The position numbers were made by a program, and so were the translations under genes. The notes beneath the pieces are model-generated. The model did no database searches. It had not been told where the DNA came from and saw nothing but the letters and a program-made list of their open reading frames with translations. From positions 1 to 26,622 of the IMG/VR virus record IMGVR_UViG_3300037247_001809: a DNA stretch of 26,622 nucleotides, one strand, 5' to 3'. This stretch comes from a virus. How positions within the stretch are numbered: the stretch's first letter is position 1; each line of letters starts with the position of its first letter. Positions 7,580 to 14,720 of the stretch are shown piece after piece.

Positions 7580-7905
7580 TCGTGTCCTCCCCGGACCGCC
7601 CCGTCGATGGCTGAGGCCAGCCCCCATATGGCCAGCCCAACGACCACCTCCGGTCTGATCGCTAGGATGCCATACATCGCCCCCGCTGTCCACGCCGTCA
7701 TGCACCACACGCACCCGAAAAGGGCGCCGGGGAGTCGCGTTGGCCATACGGTCGCGTCCCCGTCCTCGTCATGCTCGACGCCGGCCAGGGCGCGGAGCCG
7801 GGTCACGAGGCCGAAGGGGCCCCGCTCGACCACCAGGAAGACGGCGATGCGCCAGGCGGCCAAGGCGGCCACGACGAGATCGAACATGGTATCCGGGGTA
7901 GTCAT
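7576..7905 (-). CDS. DUF1360-like membrane protein
   Basis: A 109-residue protein with two or three hydrophobic segments: DLVVAALAAWRIAVFLVVE (about 9-27), CVWCMTAWTAGAMYGILAI (about 65-83) and VVGLAIWGLASAIDGAV (about 87-103). The R-x-L/F start region, a basic and Asp-rich middle and the CxxCMTAWTAG motif at the second segment match DUF1360 proteins, which are small membrane proteins common in phages and Firmicutes; their function is unknown. It starts at ATG 7905 in an ATGA overlap with the Cys-cluster gene upstream and ends in another ATGA overlap, so it belongs to one coupled set. Confidence 0.75.
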   Translation of the reverse strand: MTTPDTMFDLVVAALAAWRIAVFLVVERGPFGLVTRLRALAGVEHDEDGDATVWPTRLPGALFGCVWCMTAWTAGAMYGILAIRPEVVVGLAIWGLASAIDGAVRGGHE

Positions 7906-8216
7906 AGCAAATATGCCTGGCCTTTCTCGTTCGTCACGTGGGCCGAGTGGGTGGCGTGGGTGATCTCATCTTCGCCCCGCGCGTGCATGGGGCAATAGTC
8001 CACACCATCCTCCTGGGGCACGCGGCAATCATCGCATAGTGGCTTGTCACACGTTCCCGTTTTACCTAGCGCTCCCATCGCTACCGTCGGGTAATCGCAC
8101 AGGTAGGCGGATACCTTCGCCACGCAGACGCCGCACGCCGTGATCGGCTTCGTGCTGTGGATGACCGCCCCACCGGTGCCGTCGCGGTTGAACAGGACGC
8201 ACGAATAGGTGGGCAC
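7902..8216 (-). CDS. Small Cys/His-cluster (zinc-binding-like) protein
   Basis: A 104-residue protein beginning at GTG 8216, whose G is shared with the stop of the glycosyltransferase gene (TAGTG). It has paired cysteines: CGVC (28-31), YLC (40), TCDKPLCDDC (about 56-65) and DYCPMHARG (about 73-81), a pattern seen in small zinc-ribbon-like phage proteins of the CDxxLCxxC...YCxxH type. It probably binds one or two zinc ions. The C-terminus (HATHSAHVTNEKGQAYLL) is His-rich. The biochemical role is unknown. Coupling to both neighbours suggests co-expression with the glycosyltransferase and the DUF1360-like protein. Confidence 0.7.
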   Translation of the reverse strand: MPTYSCVLFNRDGTGGAVIHSTKPITACGVCVAKVSAYLCDYPTVAMGALGKTGTCDKPLCDDCRVPQEDGVDYCPMHARGEDEITHATHSAHVTNEKGQAYLL

Positions 8217-11194
8217 TACGGCGGCGCCTGGGCCTTCCTCAACGCCGCCTCGATCACGGTCACCGCAGTGGGCCGGTTGGCCCCGGCCCTCTCTTTGGCG
8301 AGCATGATGGCCAACTCCTCCGACGGCATGCCCTTAGCGATCTTGTCGCGGAGTTCCTTGACCGTCGGATTCGGGCGAATGGACGGCTCGGGGTCCGGGG
8401 CCGGTGCGGTCACCGCCGCGGTCGGTGCCGGCGTCGGCTCAACGACCGGGGTCGGGGCCGGTGTGGGCGCCCCCGGTGCGGTCAGTTGGGGCGCCGGTGA
8501 GGAACCCGCCGCGAGTGCGTTTTCGTCAATCGCGGTGAATAACGGGGTTGAGCCCTCGTAGAAGGTGAGCAGCCCCGGCACGTCCGCCTCATAGACGAAC
8601 TTGCGGCGGTGGCTCTTGTTGTTGCCGAAGCGGTAGCGGGTCCCGGTCGACTGGCCTTTGTACTCGCGGGTCCCCTCGGAGAGTCCGTTGAATTGGACCG
8701 TCTGGTAACCGTCCGGTGCGCGGCCCTGGCTGGCGGCGGCGGTGCCGCCTCCCCCAACTGAGGGCGCCTTTGGGAATCGTTGACCGCCCCCACCGGGGCA
8801 TCCTCGACAAGCCATGAGTTTTTCTCCTCCCTCCCAGTATGGGCGCCATCGGTCCAGTATAGCCTCTTTGCCCTGTGCGAACGCCGCCATGTTCTCCTCC
8901 CGACGGAAGCCGGCGTTCTTGCGGTAGGTCCAGAGCGGCGCGGGGATTTTCGAGCCACAAATGCCGGCGCGGGCGAGCCGGAGATGGAAGTCCCAATCCT
9001 CCCAATGGTTGAGCTCCTCGTCGAATCCGCCGACGGAGCGCCACGCCGCGACGGGATAGAGCGCCGTGACCGCGTGTATCATGCCGTTAGTGAGCAGAAG
9101 GTTGGCGTCATATTCGGGCGGGTCATAGATCAGTGTCTTGTCCCCGAAGTCATCGACCCACTGCGAATAGATCACCCCGCCCACCGCCGCGGCCCCCACC
9201 ATCACCTCTAGCGCATCGGCCTGGAGGTAGTCATCCGCGTCCAGCGGGAGGAACCACTCCACCGTGGGGTCGAGCAGGCCGATGCCGACATTGCGGGCCT
9301 TGCCCGGCCCGAGCCGGTCCGCCAACCCGCCGCGATGCACCACGGTCGCCCATGGGTGCGGGACATGGAGCGGCTCGCCGGTGTCGTTAACCACGATGGC
9401 CTGCCACGCCCGATAGGACTGCGCCTCGACCGAATCCAGTGCGTCGATCAACAAGTCCGCATGACCCGGACCGACCGGTATCACGACACCGACCTTCGCG
9501 GGCTCCGCGGACGGGACGTTCCAACACAGGCCACCGTTGACATCCACGGGCGTCCCCGCGGCAACCCCGAAGGGCGTCAACGCCTTACGCCGGCTCCACG
9601 GATACCAGGCGGGGTAGTCGGGGCGCGGGTGGGCCCGGCTCATGGAGCCCTCGCGTTGGCGGTAAACCAGGGTGGGGCGCGAGGACACCTTTCGCGCATC
9701 GAACCCCAGGGAGGTCGCGCGGGTCCAGAAGTCCGCATCCTCCGACGTACGCCACCGCTTGCGATAACCGCCCGTGCGGTGCCACACGCGCCGACGATAC
9801 ATCGACGTGGAGGGGATTTGGTTGCGGCCCTGTAACTGGCTCACAAAGGCGAAGTCCTGGGGCCATCCCGAGACGCCCCCCCGGCCCACGGTCGAGTCGG
9901 GTGTCACCCCATCCTCTAGGACGAACCGCGCCGCCCCGTACGCGATGTCAAAGGTCCGGTCGGCATCCAGCGCGGCCGAAAGGCGTGACAGCGTGTCGGG
10001 GTCGATCATGTTGTCAGCGTCGACCGGGATGATGTAGCGGCCCCGGCTGGCCGCGATGCCCGCGTTGAGCGCGCCGGCGAGGTAGAGGTTCTCGGGGTTC
10101 GTCACCACGCGGACCCGGGGTTCCTCCTCGGCCAACGCGGCCGCCACGGTGGCCGTATCATCGGTGCTGGCATCGTCGACGATCACGGCCTCCCAATCCG
10201 GCTCCGATTGGGCCTGTAGGCTCCTGATCGTGTCCGGAAGGTGGCGGGCCAGGTTGTAGCACGGCACGATCACCGACACCTTGCGGGCATGGTAGGCTTC
10301 CGCCTTCGCCTCCCATACACCCATGTAGAGGTCCACATATCGGGCCATCGCGCGCTCCCACGTGAACTCGGCCAGGGCCTTCGCCCGTGCCGCCGCACCC
10401 ACGGCCTCGCGGTTTTCCAACGCCCACCGGATACCCTCGGCGAGGCCGTCAAGGTCGCCCACCGGGGCCAACCAGCCACTAACGCCGTGTTCGACGATCT
10501 CGCGCTGGCCGCCCCAATTCCAGCCCACGATGGGGACGCCGGCCGCCATCGCCTCGATGGTGCCGATGCCGAACGTCTCGCGGGTCGTGCATAGGTACAC
10601 GGCCGCATCCCTTACCCATTCGCGCGCCACCCCGTAGGGCAGTACGCCGGTTAGTTCCAAGTTGGAGACACCCTCGACGCCCAGGGTGGTGACGAAATGG
10701 AGATCGGGGTTTTGCCGCGCCAGGTTCATCACCGGCCCGGGGTCACAGATCGGGTCGACGCGATTCTTGTTCCACAGCACGTAGCCACCATTGGTCCCCG
10801 GTAGCCACTCTGACTCATCGATGCCGTGATAGAGGACCGTGGGGTTGAGCCACATCCCACGCCGCAACGCCTGCGCCACCCACTCCGATGGCGCGGTCAC
10901 ATGATCGGCCTGGCGCATCGCGTCGATGACTAGGCGGTTTAGATTGTGGGACCACTTGGACCAGTCATATTCGGCCCAATAGAGGCCATGGGTGTGGACC
11001 ACCCAGGGGACCTCAACCGGCACCGTCTTGGTGGCCACCGCGGCATGGGTGGCGATTAGGTCCGCGGCGCTCAATGTGTCGACCACCTCGACGCCCATCT
11101 TGGGCAGCCATATGCGCTGTGCTTCGACCACGCGGCGGATGCCGCCCTCGCCCTGGTCCTGGCCCTCGAACACCGGCTCGATGTAGACCTTCAT
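8216..11194 (-). CDS. Three-domain glycosyltransferase (GT4-like + GT2 + GT2) with phage-type C-terminal tail
   Basis: A 992-residue polyprotein-like enzyme. Residues 1-295 are a GT-B fold, GT4-like domain with the retaining E-x7-E motif (E206 and E214 in RETFGIGTIEAMAAGVPIVG). Residues 306-535 are a GT-A, GT2 domain (VSVIVPCYNLARHLPDTI; DxD at 391-393; SEDADFW at 484-490). Residues 567-790 are a second GT2 domain (VGVVIPVGPG; LDADDY 651-656; HWEDWDFHLRL 730-740). After a CRGC knuckle (797-800) come a small beta domain (about 828-880, TGTRYRFGNN, DVPGLL), a Pro/Ala/Thr linker (about 890-942) and a helical end (VKELRDKIAKG...). The tail resembles domains of phage structural proteins and could tether the enzyme. 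It probably transfers several sugars to one acceptor. It overlaps the methyltransferase gene by ATGA. Confidence 0.9.
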   Translation of the reverse strand: MKVYIEPVFEGQDQGEGGIRRVVEAQRIWLPKMGVEVVDTLSAADLIATHAAVATKTVPVEVPWVVHTHGLYWAEYDWSKWSHNLNRLVIDAMRQADHVTAPSEWVAQALRRGMWLNPTVLYHGIDESEWLPGTNGGYVLWNKNRVDPICDPGPVMNLARQNPDLHFVTTLGVEGVSNLELTGVLPYGVAREWVRDAAVYLCTTRETFGIGTIEAMAAGVPIVGWNWGGQREIVEHGVSGWLAPVGDLDGLAEGIRWALENREAVGAAARAKALAEFTWERAMARYVDLYMGVWEAKAEAYHARKVSVIVPCYNLARHLPDTIRSLQAQSEPDWEAVIVDDASTDDTATVAAALAEEEPRVRVVTNPENLYLAGALNAGIAASRGRYIIPVDADNMIDPDTLSRLSAALDADRTFDIAYGAARFVLEDGVTPDSTVGRGGVSGWPQDFAFVSQLQGRNQIPSTSMYRRRVWHRTGGYRKRWRTSEDADFWTRATSLGFDARKVSSRPTLVYRQREGSMSRAHPRPDYPAWYPWSRRKALTPFGVAAGTPVDVNGGLCWNVPSAEPAKVGVVIPVGPGHADLLIDALDSVEAQSYRAWQAIVVNDTGEPLHVPHPWATVVHRGGLADRLGPGKARNVGIGLLDPTVEWFLPLDADDYLQADALEVMVGAAAVGGVIYSQWVDDFGDKTLIYDPPEYDANLLLTNGMIHAVTALYPVAAWRSVGGFDEELNHWEDWDFHLRLARAGICGSKIPAPLWTYRKNAGFRREENMAAFAQGKEAILDRWRPYWEGGEKLMACRGCPGGGGQRFPKAPSVGGGGTAAASQGRAPDGYQTVQFNGLSEGTREYKGQSTGTRYRFGNNKSHRRKFVYEADVPGLLTFYEGSTPLFTAIDENALAAGSSPAPQLTAPGAPTPAPTPVVEPTPAPTAAVTAPAPDPEPSIRPNPTVKELRDKIAKGMPSEELAIMLAKERAGANRPTAVTVIEAALRKAQAPP

Positions 11195-11844
11195 GCTGCC
11201 TCCAAGCCTCTCAGCAGTTGGCGCCCCAAGAACTCGCTGTAGGCCGGCGGGACGGCCTGCGCGAGCTCGTGCGCGGTCATCCAGTCGATGCCCATCTGCG
11301 CCCGATGCCGGCCCACACCACCGTGATGGCCTGCCACACCACCCCAGCCATTGAGGCCATGGCGACGCTTTGATAATGAAGCACGGCCCGCCGAGATAAT
11401 CCAGTTATGCTTGCGGTGGCCTGGCGCCAGCATCAGCAACGGCGATTCGAAGGCTCGATGCCGATAAATGGACAGACCAAGGGCATACCCACACAGGACG
11501 ACCGGCGCGAGCATGTCCCACTTGGCGTCGTCCACGTTCTCAATGATGTAGGGCAGGCCGGATGCGACCACCACGTCCCTCGTGGGTGGGATGGACCGCC
11601 AATAAACCTTGTCCTTCAGCCAGGGAAGATACCGCAACCGGCTGTAAAATTGGCACGGCGGGCTCGCCCACACCGCGTCGAAGCCGCTCAGGTTCACGGT
11701 CAGCGCGTCCTGGCGCACGAAGGCAAATGGATACCGGGGCTGCTTCACGATGTCGAAGCCCACGACGTCGAAGCCCGCGCGGTGCAGGCCCATCGCGGCG
11801 CCACCAGCACCGCAGAAGAGGTCGGCTATGAGCGGGCGTTTCAT
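11191..11844 (-). CDS. DNA (cytosine-5-)-methyltransferase, compact
   Basis: Transfers a methyl group from S-adenosylmethionine to C5 of cytosine in DNA. Conserved motifs appear in order: motif I DLFCGAGGAAMGL (8-20), motif IV SPPCQ with catalytic Cys at about residue 64, motif VI ENV (about 102-104), a motif VIII-like YRHRAFES, and motif X VPPAYSEFLGRQLL near the C-terminus. At 217 residues it is well below the usual 300-400, with a very short target recognition region; this is common for orphan phage enzymes but leaves specificity unpredictable. No restriction endonuclease is adjacent, so it probably protects phage DNA from host restriction. It is the only gene in the cassette not obviously tied to carbohydrate or surface chemistry. 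Confidence 0.9.
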   Translation of the reverse strand: MKRPLIADLFCGAGGAAMGLHRAGFDVVGFDIVKQPRYPFAFVRQDALTVNLSGFDAVWASPPCQFYSRLRYLPWLKDKVYWRSIPPTRDVVVASGLPYIIENVDDAKWDMLAPVVLCGYALGLSIYRHRAFESPLLMLAPGHRKHNWIISAGRASLSKRRHGLNGWGGVAGHHGGVGRHRAQMGIDWMTAHELAQAVPPAYSEFLGRQLLRGLEAA

Positions 11845-11869
11845 CTTTGTCTCTCATACCGTTTCTTTT

Positions 11870-12148
11870 TCACGCTATCTCCTCGCCGTACCAGACTCGC
11901 AGCGCCTCTTCGTATGCCCTCACGATTTCAGGCGCCGTGAAGATACCCGCGCCTCCGTGCTGTTCGACACACTCGTAATGCCACCGGCTTATGTGCATCT
12001 CCTGTTCCTTATTCAGTGGGGAATGACTACCACGTCTATACGGAGTAGTGGCCATCATGGCAAGGCTGTAGGCGTAGCCTTCCACACTTCTAAGCCTCGC
12101 TGCTTCCCGCCGCTTCCGCGCCCATTTTCGCAAAGGCTCTCGGCTCAT
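11870..12148 (-). CDS. Small basic uncharacterised protein (92 aa)
   Basis: Starts at ATG 12148, six bases after GAGGAA, a good ribosome binding site. The N-terminal 20 residues are strongly basic (SREPLRKWARKRREAARLRS) and could bind nucleic acid or membrane; the rest is helical with HISRWHYECVEQHGG and EIVRAYEEALRVWYGEE. No family is recognised. It is the first minus-strand gene downstream of the inserted plus-strand gene. The DNA here is more AT-rich than the adjacent glycosyltransferase gene, suggesting a separate origin. The overlapping minus frame 12145-12372 is antisense to the plus-strand gene and was not used. Confidence 0.6.
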   Translation of the reverse strand: MSREPLRKWARKRREAARLRSVEGYAYSLAMMATTPYRRGSHSPLNKEQEMHISRWHYECVEQHGGAGIFTAPEIVRAYEEALRVWYGEEIA

Positions 12149-12162
12149 GCTATTTCCTCAAC

Positions 12163-12213
12163 CACGGGAGATGAGACGCTTTCCTCGTGGCCCACCATGC
12201 TACACTCCCCGTG
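12163..12213. repeat. Imperfect inverted repeat between divergent starts
   Basis: CACGGGAG (12163-12170) and CTCCCCGTG (12205-12213) are inverted copies with one bulged base, flanking 34 bases. They lie between the divergent starts at 12148 (minus) and 12224 (plus). They could be an operator or a transcript hairpin; nothing further supports either. Confidence 0.3.
12198..12206 (+). promoter_or_regulatory. Possible extended -10 element for the plus-strand gene
   Basis: TGC followed by TACACT resembles an extended -10 (TGn-TATAAT, four of six matches). No -35 is evident, and the predicted transcript start would fall on the Shine-Dalgarno at 12213-12218, so support is weak. The gene is antisense to the surrounding operon and needs some promoter of its own. 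Confidence 0.25.
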
Positions 12214-12223
12214 GAGGTGCGCC

Positions 12224-12682
12224 ATGTCCGACGCTGTGGGGGAACTGTTCGAGATCAATGAGGCCCCCGGAACCACTATCAACATCCCCGTCGCGGGCAA
12301 CTTCGTCCAGTGGACCACGTCGGTCGCAGGCGAGGGCGGCCCCTCCGATATCGTCGAGGTCGATGCGGCCAATGATCAGTTGGTCGTCGGCGCGGCCGGG
12401 GGCGGCCTCTACGAGGTCCATGCTGGCATGTCCCTGTCGGGCAGTGCCAACAGCCTCAAACAGGGGGCAATCTTCCTCAACGGGGTCCGCCAGCAGAAGT
12501 TGGAGTTCAACCGCCAAATTGGGGGCGGTATGGACCAGGGCTTCGTCGGTATCAGCGGCCTGATCCGACTGGTCGCTGCGGACATAGTCGACCTCAGGTT
12601 CACCGCCGACGGGAACGGCGACACCGTGGTGCTGCATCACGTTGACCTGTTCATTCATGCGCTCATCAGGGACATCGCCTAG
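12224..12682 (+). CDS. C1q/TNF-like jelly-roll virion protein on the opposite strand
   Basis: The only credible plus-strand gene. A 152-residue protein starting at ATG 12224, five bases after GGAGGT. The sequence shows the beta pattern of C1q/TNF-like jelly-roll domains common in phage tail and capsid decorations: NIPVAGNFVQWTT, QLVVGAAGGGLYEVHAGMS, GAIFLNGVRQQKLEFNR, VAADIVDLRFTADGNGDTV. It probably forms trimers and binds a surface ligand. Upstream in-frame sequence to 11750 is antisense to real minus genes and is excluded. Its stop TAG shares the palindrome CTAG with the stop of the convergent GT2 gene (12679-12682). The orientation implies a separate insertion with its own expression control. 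Confidence 0.82.
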   Translation: MSDAVGELFEINEAPGTTINIPVAGNFVQWTTSVAGEGGPSDIVEVDAANDQLVVGAAGGGLYEVHAGMSLSGSANSLKQGAIFLNGVRQQKLEFNRQIGGGMDQGFVGISGLIRLVAADIVDLRFTADGNGDTVVLHHVDLFIHALIRDIA

Positions 12683-13416
12683 CTCGCCGCGGCCCGGTCG
12701 GCCTCGAACTTGTCCGCCACCTGGGCGCCCGTCATGGCGCTGTTCTCCATCCACCATTTGAACGACTGGTGGTCGCCGATGTGTTGAAACGTCGTGTCGT
12801 ACGTCAGCCACGCGGGCCACAGGATGTCCGGCCCCTCCTTGGCGTTGAACCGGCCACAGTACCACAGCTCGGTCTGCCCCGGCTGGAGCCCGACCTTGTA
12901 GTCCCCGTAGGCGTCGTAGAAGCGTCGGTGCCTCAGGGCCGCGTTGCCGCTGAACACGTAGGTGTCTGAGCCCTTTTTGAGCCGCCACCATAGCTTACCC
13001 GCCCCGGCACACGATATGGCCTCCAAACCGGCCGACAGGCGCCCCAGGCGTACCATCCCGACCGTCTCGTCCTCGGCCATTACCTGAACGCATGGGCGCA
13101 GGTCCAGCGTGTCGGGCAGGATCCAATCGTCCTCGAGGTGTAGCCAGTAGTCGGCGCGGCCCAACGCGCCCTTGATTCCGAGATTCATCGAACGCCCCAC
13201 CCCCTCCTGGCGGGCGTCGGTGTGTTCAACCGAGTACGATGGGCCGATCTCATCGAGTAGCCGCTTCACGTACTCGGGCCCGCTGCCGTCGTCGGCGATG
13301 TGAAACCCGATGTTGGGGTAGTCGACCCGTTCACGGACCGACTTGATCGTCTCCAACGCCAGTTCGAGGCGCCGGTAGGTGAAGATCGTGGCGATGACGG
13401 GTGGCCAGTCGGTCAT
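12679..13416 (-). CDS. GT2-family glycosyltransferase
   Basis: A 245-residue GT-A fold glycosyltransferase. The start at ATG 13416 is fixed by an ATGA overlap with the upstream Cys-rich gene; the longer frame to 13518 is rejected. Motifs: IATIFTYRRLELALETIKSV (about 8-27), the nucleotide-binding IADDGSG (about 39-45), and YWLHLEDDWILP (about 90-101), whose EDD replaces the DxD metal site. Later segments, NAALRHRRFYDAYGDY and WYCGRFNAKEGPD, contain the probable acceptor side. It probably transfers a hexose from a nucleotide sugar. The substrate cannot be read from sequence. It belongs to the carbohydrate cassette and converges on the plus-strand gene. Confidence 0.85.
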   Translation of the reverse strand: MTDWPPVIATIFTYRRLELALETIKSVRERVDYPNIGFHIADDGSGPEYVKRLLDEIGPSYSVEHTDARQEGVGRSMNLGIKGALGRADYWLHLEDDWILPDTLDLRPCVQVMAEDETVGMVRLGRLSAGLEAISCAGAGKLWWRLKKGSDTYVFSGNAALRHRRFYDAYGDYKVGLQPGQTELWYCGRFNAKEGPDILWPAWLTYDTTFQHIGDHQSFKWWMENSAMTGAQVADKFEADRAAAS

Positions 13417-13634
13417 GGTGTCTTGTTGCCGTTCTTGCCGATTTGTCTGAAGCCTAGGATGATCCGTGACGCACGAGAGGTGGCGATAGGCGGCTGTTGA
13501 GGTCGCTCCTCGCCACATGTATCACACTTATAGTCGCTGGGCGCATCTTTACAGCCAGAGAGGGTGCACCGTTTGACTTCCCAGCAATACCAGCAAAGGT
13601 GATTGTGCATATCGCCCATCTCACTACGCTCCAT
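13413..13634 (-). CDS. Small Cys-rich zinc-ribbon-like protein (73 aa)
   Basis: A 73-residue protein with CWYC (14-17), C23, C28 and CDTC (37-40), forming two possible zinc knuckles, followed by a basic C-terminal tail (SRASRIILGFRQIGKNGNK). It overlaps the methyltransferase gene by 11 bases at its start and the GT2 gene by ATGA at its end, which supports translation. The function is unknown. It is one of several small Cys-cluster proteins in this window, and could be a regulator or a structural minor protein. Confidence 0.6.
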   Translation of the reverse strand: MERSEMGDMHNHLCWYCWEVKRCTLSGCKDAPSDYKCDTCGEERPQQPPIATSRASRIILGFRQIGKNGNKTP

Positions 13635-14202
13635 CCGCGTGGCTCCTGAATACTGCGGACCAGCCAGCCCGGTAGAGCGGTGGCGTCTCGCCCCACATCG
13701 CGTCGCACGCCTGCCGGACGCCGGGATACCGCTGTGGCGCCGTCGTGCCGTCGTAGTCGTGGATGAACATGAGGCCGCAATGGTCGCGCCAAGCGTACAC
13801 GTCCGTGACTACGCTGTCGAAGCTGTGGTCCGCGTCGATGATGACCAGAGAGTTTTGGGACATACGTCGTTGCCAGTGTCGGCCAGCCAGGGCTGAGTCG
13901 TCGTTGATCTGGACGTAGCGAGGATTCCCGCTATCGAACTGGAGGTCAACCTCGGCATTTTTCAGGGCCTGAAGTTCCCAGTTGAGGGCCTGTTGGTCGT
14001 TGTCGATCGACCAGAGGCCCACGTCATCACGAGCACCGAAGATCGCCAGGGCCATCGTGCCCGAGCCAGCACCGAGCTGGACGACGCGTGGATGATTATC
14101 CAGTTCGCGGAGCACCTCAATGAGCAGGTCCAGGTCCGCGCGGCAGCACATCTGACGCGAGTTGGCCAGCCCATACGCCGCCTCGATCACTGGGTTGGGC
14201 AT
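13624..14202 (-). CDS. Class I SAM-dependent methyltransferase (Methyltransf_24-like)
   Basis: A 192-residue protein with the Rossmann S-adenosylmethionine motif VQLGAGSGTMALAI (about 41-54), the acidic ribose-binding strand SIDNDQ (about 65-70), and the IIDADHSFDSVVTDVYAW and FIHDYDG strands typical of Methyltransf_24 proteins. These enzymes often act on sugars or small acceptors in polysaccharide and antibiotic clusters, so O-methylation of a glycan is plausible here. It starts at ATG 14202, overlapping the preceding methyltransferase by 16 bases. The surrounding DNA is somewhat lower in GC than the head genes. Confidence 0.82.
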   Translation of the reverse strand: MPNPVIEAAYGLANSRQMCCRADLDLLIEVLRELDNHPRVVQLGAGSGTMALAIFGARDDVGLWSIDNDQQALNWELQALKNAEVDLQFDSGNPRYVQINDDSALAGRHWQRRMSQNSLVIIDADHSFDSVVTDVYAWRDHCGLMFIHDYDGTTAPQRYPGVRQACDAMWGETPPLYRAGWSAVFRSHADGA

Positions 14203-14720
14203 GATCGTCTCCTATACAGGAAGAATAGGTGCGCCCCCTCGGTGACGCTATCCACGACTTCGAGGTCGAACGGTTGAGCGATGGCCTCGAACCAGTCGGG
14301 CAGATAGCGGAGGGTATCGATGGGGAAGCGATGAAGCGGGAAGCCTGGCATCACCGTGTGGGTGATTAGGTGGCCGCCTGGAACGATCAAGGCTGCCAGG
14401 TTCTCCATGAAACTGTACGGATTGAGGATGTGCTCCAGGATCGCCTGAGTGATGACCAGGTCGGATTGCTCCTGCTGGAGGGAGCACGGAGCTTCCTCGT
14501 TGAAGTCCCATACGTGGTCGGCGTCCGTGAGGGCGACAGTCGAGACCAACGAGGCACCGATCTCTTCACCGACCATGGCTCCAGTTGCCTTGGTCTCGCC
14601 GGCGAACAATACCCGCCGGTGGTCGACATCTTTCGCCCACTGGATGATCCGGCCGTGGTAGAAGCCCGAATCGTTGGGCACACCTTTGAGGGCCTTCAGT
14701 GGAGCCAGCTCGCGCGTCAC
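14187..14720 (-). CDS. SAM-dependent methyltransferase-like protein with degenerate motif I
   Basis: A 177-residue protein starting at GTG 14720 in a GTGA overlap with the kinase-methyltransferase gene. The C-terminal half matches Methyltransf_11/23-type folds: SDLVITQAILEHILNPYSF (about 85-103), then LAALIVPGGHLITHTV and FPIDTLRYLPDWFEAI, the last being typical of methyltransferases in sugar clusters. The N-terminal region where the Gly-rich SAM loop should lie (RVLFAGETKATGAMVG) lacks a standard GxGxG, so it may be a non-canonical binder or an inactive partner of one of the adjacent methyltransferases. Confidence 0.72.
   Translation of the reverse strand: MTRELAPLKALKGVPNDSGFYHGRIIQWAKDVDHRRVLFAGETKATGAMVGEEIGASLVSTVALTDADHVWDFNEEAPCSLQQEQSDLVITQAILEHILNPYSFMENLAALIVPGGHLITHTVMPGFPLHRFPIDTLRYLPDWFEAIAQPFDLEVVDSVTEGAHLFFLYRRRSCPTQ

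Noticed and set aside
11750-12223. In-frame N-terminal extension of the plus-strand C1q-like gene
   Set aside because: It is antisense to the cytosine methyltransferase and the 92-residue gene; ATG 12224 has a strong ribosome binding site.
12200-12991. 263-codon minus-strand frame across the plus-strand gene
   Set aside because: It overlaps both the C1q-like gene (antisense) and the GT2 gene in the wrong frame, and its sequence is Arg/Gly-rich without motifs.
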